This document shows positions 36,532-49,389 of a DNA stretch of 64,000 nucleotides, one piece after another. Source of the stretch: Megalobrama amblycephala. Its lineage: Eukaryota > Chordata > Actinopteri > Cypriniformes > Xenocyprididae. A program made the translations under genes and the position numbers. How positions within the stretch are numbered: the first letter of the stretch is position 1; every line of letters starts with the position of its first letter. Where the stretch lies: contig NC_063052.1 in the NCBI RefSeq assembly GCF_018812025.1, positions 17,629,414-17,693,413 of the forward strand, written 5' to 3'. Below the pieces are notes generated by a model. That model saw only the letters and a program-made list of their open reading frames with translations. It was not told where the DNA came from and searched no databases.

Positions 36532-38021
36532 TTAACTCCCTGAGGTCTGAAAACGTGCCGGCGCGTTTTGCAGGATTTTTTTCACATTGCAGCAAAACAG
36601 ACTTAAAATACTCAAACATAAGTAATATATCAATTGATACTATAGAATATCTCGTCTCCCTATGAACGAAGTCCAATCTGATAGTTCTCAGAAAATGAAC
36701 TGTAACTTATGAATACTAATGACAAAAAAAATTTGACTTATGTCTAAAGAAACGTTGAAATGTCAGGTTTTAAATCGTGCAAGTCAAATCGAAAACAAAC
36801 ATTCTGTGTTTATGTAATCTGTATGAAAAGAGAGCCATGTCAGAAGTCTGTGATTCAGCTCATTATCCGCTAATGCGGCCACGCCCACAGAGCCAGCGCT
36901 ATTCAGACGCAAATTCAGAGGCAATACATGCATTCATCGTCTCAATCGTGTATTTATTGTCTTGAAAAGTATTTATTTGGATGTTAAAGCAATGGTTAGC
37001 GATCTCTAGAAGACATGCCGTTAGTTCCTAATTCCTTTTCTTCTTTATATGAATTTGTGGCCTAAAGGTGTACAGAGAGCGCCCTCCGGCTGCAAGTATG
37101 AATTGAAAACACCATTCCTGAAATGTCCTCTTCTTCTTTAGAATAATTTGTGGACTAAAGGTGTACAAAGAGCGCCCTCCGGCTGCAAGTATGAATTGAA
37201 AACACAGTATCCAGCACTCATAGTGATGACAATAAATATTACTTCTCAGTATAGAAAATTGACATAAATATATAAGAATCCATCAATATTTCTCCAAATG
37301 TGCATGCTTTTAAGCTAAAAGCCTATATGAAATGCCATAGAGGTAACATAATTGTTCAGACACTTTGCATCACAGAAATACATTATATTTTAAAGAATAT
37401 AATAGAATACCATTATTTTAAATTGTAATAATATTTCACAGTATTGCTGTTTATGATGAGCTGAGACATTATTACAGAGGGTTTTTTTCACAGCCTACCT
37501 GACTGAAAGGCCTCATTAATATGCAAGTCATTTCAGGTCATTATTATGTGATTCTTTTGTCTTCTCAGGTGTAAATGGCCCATTATTCATGCAGAGTCAC
37601 GCCTCCACGCATACTGTATTTCTTGACAAAAAGTGTCTTACAAAAACTAAATCAATATATTGTTTTATATGAAGGAGTAGGCAGCATAATTTTTTACATA
37701 ATTCTGAAGCAAAAACTCTAGTCTACAACCTCCAATACCCAAAAGTCTTGTGAACACAGATTTAATATACTTTTTTGGGCCTTATTTCAGTGACTTAAGT
37801 TTTTTGTTTTTTCAATAACCACGCATAAACATTATTCCTTAAAAAATACAAACATATACATACAAGTTCCTCACATATTATTGTAGCCTAGTTTGTGCTG
37901 AATACAGTGTAATGACACTTTTGTCATTTATATGTTTATGAACAACTGAAAAAAGCACAAATGTCAGGGCATGTCAAAACTTCTCCAAGCCCTAAATCAG
38001 CCTCAGACTCCAGAGGGTTAA
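36532..38021. mobile_element. 1.5-kb TTAA-flanked non-autonomous element
   Basis: TTAA at 36532-36535 and 38018-38021 bound ends CTCCCTGAGGTCTGA and TCAGACTCCAGAGGG, inverted with a few mismatches. The interior is non-coding and contains a tandem duplication (37035-37206). TTAA boundaries suggest piggyBac-type mobilisation, though its TIRs differ from the AGGGTTAGTTCACC family. Confidence 0.7.
37035..37206 (+). repeat. Two tandem copies of an 80-bp unit, period 93 bp
   Basis: Copies at 37035-37113 and 37128-37206 share TTTGTGG.CTAAAGGTGTAC, AGAGCGCCCTCCGGCTGCAA and GTATGAATTGAAAACAC with about five differences. The units lie within the 1.5-kb TTAA element. Confidence 0.85.
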
Positions 38022-39490
38022 AAGACTATGGACTGACTGGATTCCATTCAGTAAAAGTCCCTAGCTGCTATTGGTTCAGTTCAGTTAGCTAATTTAAATA
38101 ACGGACACCGACACGTTATAAAATACACATGAAGTGTGTTAAGCATATCAGTCTACTCATATTGTGTTAAATGCTGTGAGTAAATTCCCAAGTTGTGTTA
38201 ATTATAAACTCCACTTAGATATGTGTAAAAGAGGTTATTTTTTTCTACACATTTTTAGTTCATATTGAAACAAAACGTGTAAATTAGAGTGTTACACATA
38301 ATTTGTGTAATTTTTCAACACATTCCTTCTAAGAATGAAGTTGTTCAAAACCTGTATGTGTTTCTTTCTTCTGTTGATCACAAAAGCTGACTGCACCCAC
38401 TGACATCCATAATTGGAAAATAAAAAATACTATGGGAGTCAATGGATGCTGTCAACTGTATACAGCATTCTTTAAAATATCTTCTTTTGTGTTCAACAGA
38501 AGACAGAAACTTATATAGGTTTGGAACAACCTTTATTTTTTATAGCTTTATATAAGTTTATTATATAAAAGTTTATTTTATATAGCGCCTTTCTGCAAAA
38601 TCAAGGTCGCTTTTGAATATTGTAACACATAAATATTGTATCATTAGAAGCACCAGATTCCTGTATGGTGAGAAAAGGGGAAAAAAAAGCTACATAGCCA
38701 AAAAAATCTGTCCAGCTAAAATGAGATTTTGGAAGTTTGTTCTGAACAAAACACAATTTAATTTTATAGAGATCTGACTCTAGGGTAAGGGACATATTTA
38801 GTTTGACACAGACAAAAACACGACTCTTCTTGTTGTAATGTGTACTTGGGTATAGATTGCTCAGCCAATATTACACAGAAAATATCCCTGTCTCATGGTT
38901 TTAATCCACCAGGAATCATGGGTTATTAAAATATGTGACTTTTTAGTAAAAAGTAATCATTTCCTTAGTTTGAGGAAAATACAGTGATATATTGAGTGGA
39001 CTATACTTCCTTTTTGTTACAGGATTGCTGTCTTTATCAATCCAGACGCATTATCTATGCAGGGAAATATATTAGTGACCTTATGCATTTACCATCTGAA
39101 TATAAAGTTTTCCATCATGTCATTCAAAAGTCTTTCTTCTGTGTAACACAAAAGATTAAAATCTTGTTTAAAACCCACGGTTCTTAGAAAAGATTTGTAT
39201 TAATGTTGGTTTTGAAAATCCATTGAAATTCCATTTTCATCATTGTTTTAGATATAAAGAATGACAACTGAAGTGATAACCTTCCATTCCAACGTCATTG
39301 CATGGTGATACTGCAGGTTTGATCACCGGAAGAGCCATTTTTGGGGATGAGCTTGTTCTAAAATATACTTTGCAGTGGAATCTGGGTTGAGGCAGACTAC
39401 AATTTCTTACAGTAGAAAGCATGAGAACACAGCTGAATAAATAGTCTAAACAGATCACACACAGAGAACAACAAGAATATAACAGGTTCA
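38022..39490. other. Non-coding with a partial foldback at 38352-38525
   Basis: Inverted pair TTCTTCTGTTGATCACAAAAG and CTTTTGTGTTCAACAGAAG at 38352-38525, probably an old MITE with blurred ends. The rest is unremarkable AT-rich DNA. Confidence 0.45.
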
Positions 39491-39541
39491 TAGCTTCATG
39501 CAACAGGCCACAGATGACAACGTTATCAAAATGATCCTGTT
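39491..39541 (+). repeat. 51-bp exact direct repeat, copy A
   Basis: Identical over 51 bp to 40489-40539 and in the same orientation, with different sequence immediately on both sides. It contains CAACAGGCCACAGATGACAA. Confidence 0.95.
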
Positions 39542-39654
39542 AAAGATTATATCTTTGATTTATGACTTAAGATGTTGTTTTCATGAATTCCATTAATTTA
39601 ATGAGGTTAATTTCTTCATTATGATATCATGACAGTCATATCACCCTGATCATG

Positions 39655-39903
39655 ACAAATCTGACTTATCTCAGAATTCTGACTTTATAATTCGCAATGG
39701 GACTTTATATCTCAGAATTCTGACTTTATATCACGCAATTGCGACTTTATATCTCAAATTCTGACTTTATAACTCGCAATTGTGAGATATAAACACGCAA
39801 TTGCGAGTTAAAAAGTCAGAATTCTGAGATAAAAAGTCGCAATTCATCTTTTTTTTTTTGTGGCGTTTTTTTTTTTTGTTTTTAGTGGAGGTAACGGGCT
39901 TCC
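39655..39903. repeat. Repeats of an AGAATTCTGA / GACTTTAT unit
   Basis: Several copies of motifs such as TCTCAGAATTCTGACTTTAT in one orientation, followed by AAGTCAGAATTCTGAGATAA in the other at 39813-39835: a foldback minisatellite similar in style to 15586-16485. It ends in T-rich runs. Confidence 0.7.
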
Positions 39904-41441
39904 ATATATAATAGTATATTCATATAATTATTATACTACTTGACAATATTTAACTTTGCTTTTAAATTTATATAAATATAATACATGCATCGCTATATAA
40001 AGCTTTTAAACAAATTAAGTTCATGTGTATTCATTTGAGCTCTTTGTGAATCTAATATAAATTATTATATTATAAATTATTAGGCATATTTCTTTGATTC
40101 ACATGCATTGATATAGTCAAATATTTTCTTTTAGCTGCCTTCTCAAACTTTCACTGCAGCAGTGTTTATTCCTGCTTTGTAAATGCATTTGATTTCATGA
40201 TATTTTTCATAACGATCTCCTAATCTTCAGAAGAAAAGTGAATTGCGCGGCTCTCTCGCTAGAAGTGAATCAAACGGACGCTCTGCATGTTCCGTGTGAT
40301 TGGCTGTTTGCCGCACGTGTCACACTTTCAGGTGCTTCAGAGTTAATCGCAAACTTTGTATTAAACCTGAGTTGACAGAAAAAGTTTATACCGAGCGTTG
40401 TGCAACAGTTGATCCTGATCTAAACCAGTTTGGATTTATCTGGATTTGTCAACTCTAAACCTACTCTGAAACTCAGAGTTTGTTCAACTAGCTTCATGCA
40501 ACAGGCCACAGATGACAACGTTATCAAAATGATCCTGTTCACACGGATCCACAAAAATGACCAAAAATGCTGTATTGTGTATGCCAGGCCAGTAGTTGGC
40601 GATGTCACTTTGTAAAGAAACACTATGCGCCTATAGACTGAACGTGTAATACGAATGTGCATGTTACAATTTTGTGTTTTTGTAGTTTAGGCCTACACAG
40701 AAATGATAATGGTATAGTTTCCAAAAATTTGCACTTTGAAATCCGTTTTCAAAAGTTAGCATTTTCAGGCCCCCAAAACGCTGCTGTCATGTAAATGAAT
40801 GCCCAAAATGCATAAAAAGTTTTCCGTTTTTAGATGAAATGGTGTTGTATACGCAGTGGTTCCCAACCCTGGAGTACTCCTAGCACTGCACATTTCAAAT
40901 GTCTCAATAACCAAAAACACCTGATTCATCTCATTAGCCATGACCTTCAGATAAGAGAGACATCCAAAATGTGCAGTGTTGGGGGTACTCCAAGACCAGG
41001 GCTGGGAAAAATTGGTCTAATTTATAGGAACAATTTATGAAAAATATGAAATAAATCGTATAAAAAAAAAAATATATATAAAAAAAAAAAATAAATAAAA
41101 AAAAATAACTAGTATTACCTCATTAGACCTTGTCCCAGAGTGGCTTGCAATTACAAAAAGAAGCTCACAGAGATAAGAAAGTAATTTAGCTAGGATTGCC
41201 TTGTAAATAACCACATACCAGCGCAGCTGTGTACACACTGAAATGGCCACCCCATCATTGCACAGAGTAAACAGTGAACTTGGCATTTGTGACAAAATGT
41301 AGCAAGGCATTATAAACAGAATTTATTTATAGGACAGAATTCAGTTTTCTCTACAAGTATGAGGTCTAACGCTAACGACAAATAAGTGTTACTCACAGTT
41401 TCAGAGCTTGGGCAGTTACTCCATCAGAGCAGATAAACTTA
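39904..41441. other. Non-coding with old repeat fragments
   Basis: 40230-40490 is GC-richer and may be a decayed TIR element. 40855-41012 carries a CAGTGGTTCCCAACCCTGG start and CCAAGACCAGGGCTGGGAA end that are roughly inverted, a probable MITE. An A/T-rich low-complexity patch lies at 41060-41107. No gene. Confidence 0.45.
40489..40539 (+). repeat. 51-bp exact direct repeat, copy B
   Basis: The same 51 bp as copy A at 39491-39541, 998 bp apart. Here it continues smoothly from CTCAGAGTTTGTTCAAC, so this looks like the source copy. Confidence 0.95.
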
Positions 41442-42489
41442 GGCCCTGTCCCAAATGGCGCACTTCATGTGGACTTTCGGTCTCGTGGACTTAAATTGTG
41501 CGTGCTTGCCGAGTCTACGAGTCCGTAGGCCGTCCCATTCAGCATTTTAACGCTCTGAAGTGTGCTCAGCAGCGCCCCCTTTGTACCCTTGAAGCGGTCT
41601 TCCGCAAAGCCCGCATAGATGCAGGCTCTGCACACTTTAACTACCCAGGAATCCTTGCGAAAGGCCAATCAGACAACGGATGGGAGGAGATTTCGGTCAA
41701 GAGCAATTGATGACATGGCTGAGAAGAAAATATTGTGTAGGTATCATTACGGTTTTTATGACCTGGGTGTACATTTTACCAGTTGTTACCTACAGTTTAT
41801 ACAAACATTTTGGTCATCGACCAGTGGTTTATATCTCAAACATAATAATAGCACGTTGAATAATACGATTGCATTATGATTCATTAAATAAATAGAACCG
41901 AATGTCAGGGCTTTACTGAGTCATATGTAAACCTAGCATTTATATTTAAACCTGTAAATTCATCTGAAACTCATGCACATGTTTATTATGTGTTAAATTT
42001 GTAATCTTAGTTCAAATGGAACATTATGTATTATTACAACTGTATACATTATTTAAATAAGCATTTATATATTGTCTAATGCCCAGGTGGCATAAGCAAA
42101 AGCAGGCCGTGTAGTTGACAATATTTTGCAAAAGAAAAGAAACCTGTTCTCGATACTAAATATTATAATATTTGTATAAGATATTTGTGATATTTATCTA
42201 ATAAAGGGACCGATGATGATCTTTCAGTTTATTCGGCTCCTTATGGAGAGGTAAAATGGTAAAAACAACAACAACAATAGGCAGCATATTCCCCGAACCT
42301 GCAGCTCCTGTCAAAAAACAACCAGACCGTTATTTCCGGCGTGACGATCGAGTCTGTCCCAAAAATACCTCTCAATGCGCCCTCGTGGACCCGCGCCAAG
42401 GGCCCTATAGGTCTGCACTACATGACGTCACCAAAGTGTGGACTCTGAGGAAGTCCACAAGTCCGGAGTGTGCCATTTGGGACAGGGCC
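41442..42489. mobile_element. 1.05-kb TIR element (GGCCCTGTCCCAAATGGC ends)
   Basis: Ends GGCCCTGTCCCAAATGGC and GCCATTTGGGACAGGGCC are perfect 18-bp inverses. Sub-terminal TGTGGACTTTCGGTCTCGTG and its looser counterpart AAGTCCACAAGTCCGGAGTG extend the resemblance. No transposase frame is visible; an open frame starting at 42256 runs across the right end into flanking DNA and is not a gene. TSD not resolved. Confidence 0.8.
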
Positions 42490-42743
42490 ATAGAGTCATT
42501 TACTCCTCCACTGTCATTATCCCTGACTGGAAACATGGCCAAAAATTGGACAAGGCCACATTTGTACTTTACTGTTGATTGCATAGATGAAGGAGCATTA
42601 GAAATTTACAACACACAGCATTCAGTGTGCAGATCCACAAAACAAAAAGCCACCAGAGGTGCTGTTTCTAAAAGTACAGAAATTATGTGCAAAATGTGTG
42701 TCAATTTAATGGATGGCTTTATAAAATTGCTCTTCATTAGTCT

Positions 42744-43288
42744 TAAGCCGGGTTCACACTGTGCTATTTTGGCCACAATTTGGTCGTCTGAGACTAATTT
42801 TGCAAATCCTAAAAGATTCCTATAATCCTAGGCTAAAATCTGTAGTCTTTGATTGCTAGTTTGACATGTTCACCGACAGCCGATTAATGACCGTTGTGAT
42901 CAAATTTTACCTCAGACGAAATTCTAGCAGTGTCAGAAGATTTGGCGCACAGTCCTGCAGTGTGACTTCTCCTACGGCAAATGTCAAATTGTCTTCGTTT
43001 TTCAAGACAAGCCATTATCAAAATTAACGCTCGAGATGTCTTTGTTAGCCACCATTTTAGTCCGCGTGTAATGCAGCTCACTGTCACCGAATGTGTGTGG
43101 GTTGATGATGTAAAACTCCGGACGAGTTTTCATGCACGCGTTCGTTTTTAACGCGTCTTGACTGTCGTACAGTCTGACATAATGACGGCTGAGATCCCAC
43201 AGTGTGACATGAGGATCATGTTCGTACAGTCTGACAAGTAACAATCCAAAAGTACTATTATAAATCGCACAGTGTGCGCCCGGCTTTA
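42744..43288. mobile_element. MITE (TAAGCCGGGTTCACACTG ends)
   Basis: Left end TAAGCCGGGTTCACACTGTGC and right end GCACAGTGTGCGCCCGGCTTTA are inverted with two or three differences. A further internal inverted/direct repeat of CAGTCTGACA-like motifs lies at 43170-43235. Non-coding. No clear TSD. Confidence 0.78.
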
Positions 43289-43524
43289 CTCGAGCTAAAG
43301 CCATAGCTAACCCAAAAATGAACATTCTGTCATATTCACCCTCATGTCATACCAAACCTGAAAGACGTTCTTCTTGTGGAACATATTTTGAAGAATGTTG
43401 AGGTCCAAACAACATTGGACCTCATGACTTTCATTGTATAGACATTAATTTCTCAGAATATTTTATGTTTCACAAATGATAGAAAAAACATGCACCTTTA
43501 AGCAAACAATCAGTAAAAAAAAAA

Positions 43525-43869
43525 AAAAATCTTCGAAGCTTCATGAAGCAGTGTTTTGAAATTGCCTATCACTAGATATTGTGGAATAAAGTCGCTATTT
43601 TGTTATTTTTGGTGCACAAAAAATATTTCACATCACTTTATAATATTAAGGTTGAAGCACTGTAGTCACATGAACTGTTTTAAATATGTTTTTAGTAGCT
43701 TTATGGGCATTGAAAAAGGAAGTGTTATTGCTGGTGATGCAGGCCTCACTGAGCCATCAGATTTTTATCTTAATTTGTGTTCCGAAGATGAACGAAGGTC
43801 TTACGGTGTGGAATGACATGAGGGTGAGTAATTAATGACAGAATTTTCATTTTTGGGTGAACTAACCCT
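43525..43869 (+). mobile_element. Right part of a TTAA-type MITE
   Basis: Matches the right arm of the 23466-24084 family, from GAAGCTTCATGAAGCAGTG to TTTTTGGGTGAACTAACCC before TTAA at 43870-43873. The left arm is replaced by A-rich sequence at 43514-43530. A fragment of a similar family precedes it at about 43310-43430. Confidence 0.75.
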
Positions 43870-43873
43870 TTAA

Positions 43874-45329
43874 ACGCCTTTTAAACTTTCACATCTGTTA
43901 CTTCATTCTACTGCTTTAAACCTTTTCCATTTTTGCAAACATACCTGAAAGTGATGCATGCACTTAATCTCTTTTTTTCTTTCACTTCTCAGCACCAGAC
44001 TCATTTTGTCTCTTCCAAAGTTTTCCATTGGCATCCATCACATACAGGTGTAAATGGACAAAATATACAACATAATATACTTGTCATACAAGAGATTTCC
44101 TATATTACAATTACATATTTTAATTGAAAAAATAATTATATACACTTAGAAAATTACTTAAAATTAGCATTAAATGGAAGTTGCATCTTTTCTAAGCTTT
44201 TCTTCCCTATTGTGATGTATATCCAAATAAAAAAGCTTCTCGAACAAGAAAAAATGTATGGAGGGACTTGATTTTGCCCATCAGGAATTGAGTGGATTGT
44301 TGGATCATTGTTGATTGTTATTGCTGTGATCTCATGTAAGTGACAGGTTTAAATTTACTGTAAATTTACTTTTTCTTTTCTCTTCTTTTTTTTTAAGCAG
44401 CTGAGATGGTGTGCCTTTGGGAAGTGTCCATACATATAGAGGAAGCTCTATAGTGTCCCGCTTTTCTTTACTAGTCCACATAATAGTCAGCTACTCGTCA
44501 GGGCAATGTTTATCTGATGTAAATGATTCACCATACGCCGTGCTGCTTCAGTGGTCTTTGTTGGCAAATTTAACAGTGTTAACAGAGAGTGTGCGAGTGG
44601 AGAGACCGTGTGTACAGCTGAGATGATGTGGGCGAGAAATGCAAGCATGCGTATCTTCATTGCCAGACTCACGCTGCTTGCATTAGCATGAATGGTGCCA
44701 AAACAGTCCTGCCCCTCTCGCTTATAGTTGTGTCAGCCTCTGAACATTTAAATATTGTCAGAGCGTATTAGAAATCCACCATGGATTATAATATGTTTGT
44801 GAATGCAAACAAAGACATAAAAGGAGACATCTACCTTTGTTTTTCTTTCAAAAACATTAGAAAATGTTAATGTTTCCAAACTTTTGACAGGTAATGTATT
44901 TTTCTAAATAAAATAAAAATGTGCAACAAGATCCTCCTCTCCTCGCCTGGACCTAGCGGTGACAGTAAGACAAAGCCGTCTGAGATTTAAACACCATCAT
45001 TTAAATCCTGCAGTGTTATTAAACACAATACATAATCATGACTTATTCATGACTTAAAAAAAAAAAAAAAACGTAACCAAAATAACTTTTCAAGGAGTGT
45101 ATGTTGGATATTAATTAAATGAAAAGCAAATTAAACACTGTTTGAAATTAAATGAAGTATTGAGAATGTGAAATTGTTTTACAGTAGTTTATTTTGTGCC
45201 CATAGTTGAAAAAAAAACACACTCTTAAATATAGCTGTCAATATATTAATAATATTGGCAGATTTTTGGCTGTTTTTGTTCCATTATTATGTTGTTTGGA
45301 TTGCATGTCTCTTTTGCCAGTTCATACAA
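43874..45329. other. Non-coding, single-copy-looking 44340-44800
   Basis: 44366-44401 is a long pyrimidine tract ending AAGCAG, resembling a splice acceptor, followed by a 71-codon open frame (44411-44626) with no recognisable motif. 44400-44800 is GC-balanced and free of recognised repeats, so an unannotated exon or regulatory element cannot be excluded. Confidence 0.3.
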
Positions 45330-45350
45330 CATGTATTAAGTGTTGTTGAC

Positions 45351-45354
45351 TGTG

Positions 45355-45420
<66 letters not shown>
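45351..45420. repeat. (GT)n microsatellite
   Basis: About 70 bp of GT with two GC interruptions. Confidence 0.95.
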
Positions 45421-47136
45421 TGTTTTTGTGACATATCAGGACACAAATTTGTATAATGACATGGGTATGACATAGGTATTACAAGGAGAGGGTGACTTAG
45501 GACATTACCCCATGTCCCCATTTTTCAAAAGCCTTATAAATCATACAGAATGAGTTTTTTTGAGAAAGTAAAAATGTGCACAGTTTTCTGTGATGGGTAG
45601 GTTTAGGAGTAGGGGTAGTGTAGGGCGATAGAAAATATGGTTTGTACAGTATAAAAACGATTATGGAATGTCCCCACAATTCACAAAAACAAACGTGTGT
45701 GTGTGTGTGTGGCCCTGGTATTCCCTACATTATGGGGACCAAATGTCCTCACAAGGATAGTAATACCAGTAAATTTTGACCTTATGGGGACTTTTTTTTT
45801 TTTACATCATACTAAATGAAGTGTTTTGAAAATGTAAAACTTTACAAAACATGTCCAACTCTAAAACGTCAAGAAAATCAAAGCTAATTTTTTTATGCTG
45901 TGCCAAATTTTAGGTTGATATCTCAAAAAAAGAACTTTCAGTAAGATTTTTGGGCTCAGTACCAAACTTTTCCATTAGATGACATCCAGGCAGTGACCAT
46001 ATAAGGACTCTTCGATTTCCATATATGGTTTGAGTGATCTGAACCATATATTTCCCTTTTCATAATATTTATGAAGAAGACATCCTATTCAGAAGTAGTT
46101 TGGGCAGTAATGTTAATATATGATTTGAATTCAACCTCTAAAACCCACATAAAACATACGGAAAGAGCCCTGGGTGTGCGTTATAGTTTGGCGCCGCATC
46201 ACAAATGGAGAATCAGTCACCAAATATGAAAACTAGACTCTGAAAGCTTTCAAATGATATATAGTTTGTCAAGATTACTTTAGGTTTAGCCCAAGATATC
46301 ATAGTTATAAATGTGTATTCGCAAACACCCCACGAGTGTGGGGGAGGGGAAGTCTTAAAAGTAGTGGTTAAAAACATTTTTATAAATCATCATTTCAGAA
46401 ATGTATTCTTTGTAATGTGTAAAAAGTATTGATATTAAAAGTTATTTATTTGTACCTGATTGTATGTTTTTTTTTTTTTTCATAGTGTGATCACAAGGGT
46501 TAAGAAATGAAATGCTACACTATCAATTAAAGCTGCAAGCAGCAATGAAAAGGCCCTCGCTTTTTTTTTTTTTTTCATTTAGTGCTGCCCTTCAGAAGCA
46601 ACAGAAGATACTTGCATCTTTCCTGGAGGACAAATTAAGTACAATTTACCTTGATCTTTTTTTTCACCCCTGGCTCTTAATGCATTGTGTTTCCTTCTGG
46701 AGCATCAGTGAATGTTTGCAGCTTTTGTAATAGTTGTGTTTGAGTCCCTCAGTTGTCCTCAGTGTGAAAAGATGGATCTCAAAATCAAACAGTCACTGCT
46801 GGAAAGAGTTCAAATATGCAAATATTCAAAATTGGGCAGTTTAACTGCTCAGGATAAACAAGGGACTCATGAACAACCATCACAAAACAAAAAAAAGTTT
46901 GGATGATCAGGTAACGACACAGATCACTGGTTCATAAAAATTTGAACGGGGTCATTTTAATAAATTCAGCTATTTTTTTTGTCTTGTGGATTATATGTAA
47001 ACATTTTTTATGTAAAATATCTTACTCAGGAAAAAATAAAAAATAACATGTTTTTTTATGATCTCTCTTATTTTATTAAAATTATTCACATTTTCACAGA
47101 TTCTGCAAGTGGTTCACATACCATACTTTTTCTTGC

Positions 47137-47140
<4 letters not shown>
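45421..47140. repeat. Old interspersed repeats, boundaries unclear
   Basis: 45425-45790 contains two blocks around ATTATGGGGAC and ACATTACCCCATGTCCCC that are loosely inverted, beside GT tracts. 46000-46560 is AT-rich; a short GCTGCAAGCAGCAATGAAAA at 46530-46550 resembles a motif at 52022. No gene found. Confidence 0.4.
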
Positions 47141-47205
<65 letters not shown>

Positions 47206-47232
47206 ATGATGTGTGTGTGTGTGTGTGTGTGT
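47141..47232. repeat. (AT)n then (GT)n compound microsatellite
   Basis: About 62 bp of AT followed, after ATGAT, by about 22 bp of GT. Confidence 0.95.
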
Positions 47233-48572
47233 GTTTATGTATGTGTTTGTGTATGTTTATAACAATCATATAACATCAATATAACTGTATTGAATGAATA
47301 TTGTGAATGAGCAGTTGTTCTTCAAGACTCTCAAACCCTCTTCACACAGCTGAATGAGACAGTATTGACGCTACCCACGTGAAGATGAAGGACTCAGGAG
47401 TGCCGGCTCTGTTTAATCTCTCACTGGGAGTTTGATCAATAATGTATAATAATGTGGTTGTCCACTCTGAGAGCTGGCTTGAACATCTGCTGATTTTGTG
47501 GAAGAAGCTGTAAGAACCATGTAGGGCTGAACTGAGTGCCAACCCTCAATGTGTTACACAGATGGTTTCTCTGAAGCCCATTACCTGAGCTCCAGATTGG
47601 TTGGGGATTAATTAAAACACAAGGAAAGGAAGTGAAGACTACCATTGAGAATAGTTCCCCAAACTGATGAATTTTCCTTTTTTTCTTCTTCTTCTTTATT
47701 TGTAGGTGTTTTGTCCATAACTTTTCTTCCACAAGCTTAACTACATGTCCCTCTGGGGTAAATATTTGGAAAAGAACTTCATTCATCCAAAAGACCCAAA
47801 AACATCCTCTTCCATAGTGCTATCAGTAGAAAGGGAAAGTGTTTGGTTTATTTAACAAGTGGCATTTCATGGTCGGCAGATTTTTTGACAGTTTAATTAT
47901 AAAGTTTAATCTTAAAGCTGCTGTGAACAACACTAGTGGCACCGAATGGACTTTCAAAAATAATTAGTTTTTAGGTTTCTCAAATACTACCCTTTTCTGG
48001 CATTACAGGTGTGTTTTTGTTCATGGACCCATTAACTTTCTCATTTATCACTGTGAATCTACTCACTTCTATCCCTATAAAAACAGAAGCATTACAGAAA
48101 ATGGCTTAATGTCAGCAAGGGAAATGTTTACTCTATCACATATTTCTTCATTATTCTCTTATTTCGGAACTTGAAAATGTAAATCTGTTCATTATATATT
48201 AATTCTGCCATTATTTACTCACCAACAGATCATAGTGTTAAGCTCAAAACATGACCACAATTATAAAAGTTAGCTCTGGTCCTCAAACCTGATTGGCCAA
48301 GTGGCATTCCAAAAGTGTTCCTGACAGTCTGTGCATTAGTAGTTTAGGGCCTATTATTAGATTTCTTAGTGACTTTTTCTGCAGGTTACATCATTCCACT
48401 GGTAGGTGGTGGCAAGTGAGTGAATCATTGAATCATTTATTCAGTTGATTCATCCAAAACACTGATTCATTCAGTTACACCACTGAGATGCACCACAGAA
48501 CATACTAATTTTGCTTTGTTTTGGAACTATTTTTGTTTGGAATGAAAACTTGATAAAGCAGCTGGAATATTG
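47233..48572. other. Non-coding, nothing recognised
   Basis: No repeat ends or coding motif. The 116-codon minus-strand open frame at 47436-47786 contains a poly-lysine from a TTCTTC run and no domain. Confidence 0.4.
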
Positions 48573-49341
48573 GGCCCTATCATATACCTTTTGCAATGTG
48601 ACGCCGGGTGCAACGCAAGTGTTTTTTGCTAGTTTCAGCCCAACACAGTTATCATTTTCACAACCAGCGCCCACATTGTTTAAATAGCAAATGCACTCGT
48701 GCCCATCTGTTCACCCATGGGTGTGCTGGTCTGAAAATGAGGTGTGTTCAAGCGCATTGTCGGCGTGTTGCTATTTTGAGGCAACTGAAAATGACTGTGC
48801 TATTGACTAACAAAAACCTGGTCAAAAACCACAGTATTTTTGTTGTTGTTGTTATTTAAAGGGCGCGTTAGTAATATGCGCCTATAGGTGGGTGCACAAT
48901 GCATGTACACTCTGCTTGTTACACACACAGGGATGTTCAGCAGCACACAAACATGCCAAATATTAAAAATAAAAGGATTACAATGTAAAAGTTTATTATT
49001 GTGTACATAAAGATAAAAATGCCTACATGTCATAATGGATAGTCATTGCATGTATCAGAATCACCTATTTGCGGTAATGATGAATGAAATTGGCTAATTA
49101 TTTGCCAATGCACCTGGCTTTTAAAGGGAATGGGAGATGACACTCTGAATGGTTTATTGCACGTTATGCCCAAAACACACCCATGACTCATTAAGAGACT
49201 AGGGACGACCCTTTTGGACCATGCACCGACCATTTTTTCTGTTGTTAAACTAGCAAAAGTGGATTCGGAAACGCCTTAGGTGCATCTGCGCCATGCGCTT
49301 CGGAGTCAGACCATGTGCTTAGATCGTTAAAATAGGGCCCT
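48573..49341. mobile_element. TIR element (GGGCCCTAT ends), about 770 bp
   Basis: Begins GGGCCCTATCATATACC and ends AAAATAGGGCCCT. Sub-terminal GC-rich motifs (GACGCCGGGTGCAACGCAAG on the left, TGCATCTGCGCCATGCGCTT on the right) are only loosely inverted. Non-coding. Short TIRs and unresolved TSD leave the superfamily open. Confidence 0.6.
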
Positions 49342-49389
49342 AAATGTCTCAAATGTAAGTTACAGTACACAGTACTGGATGGTTCAGAA

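Noticed and set aside
42256..42825. 189-codon open frame
   Set aside because: It crosses the right end of the TIR element at 42489 and enters the next MITE at 42744, so it is a chance frame over three unrelated sequences.
44411..44626. 71-codon frame after an acceptor-like pyrimidine tract
   Set aside because: No recognisable domain, no donor I can defend, and such tracts are common. Kept only as a note in the region description.
47058..47273. Open frames of alternating Ile-Tyr (also 27771-27971, 28654-28845, 34415-34663)
   Set aside because: Translation of (TA)n microsatellites.
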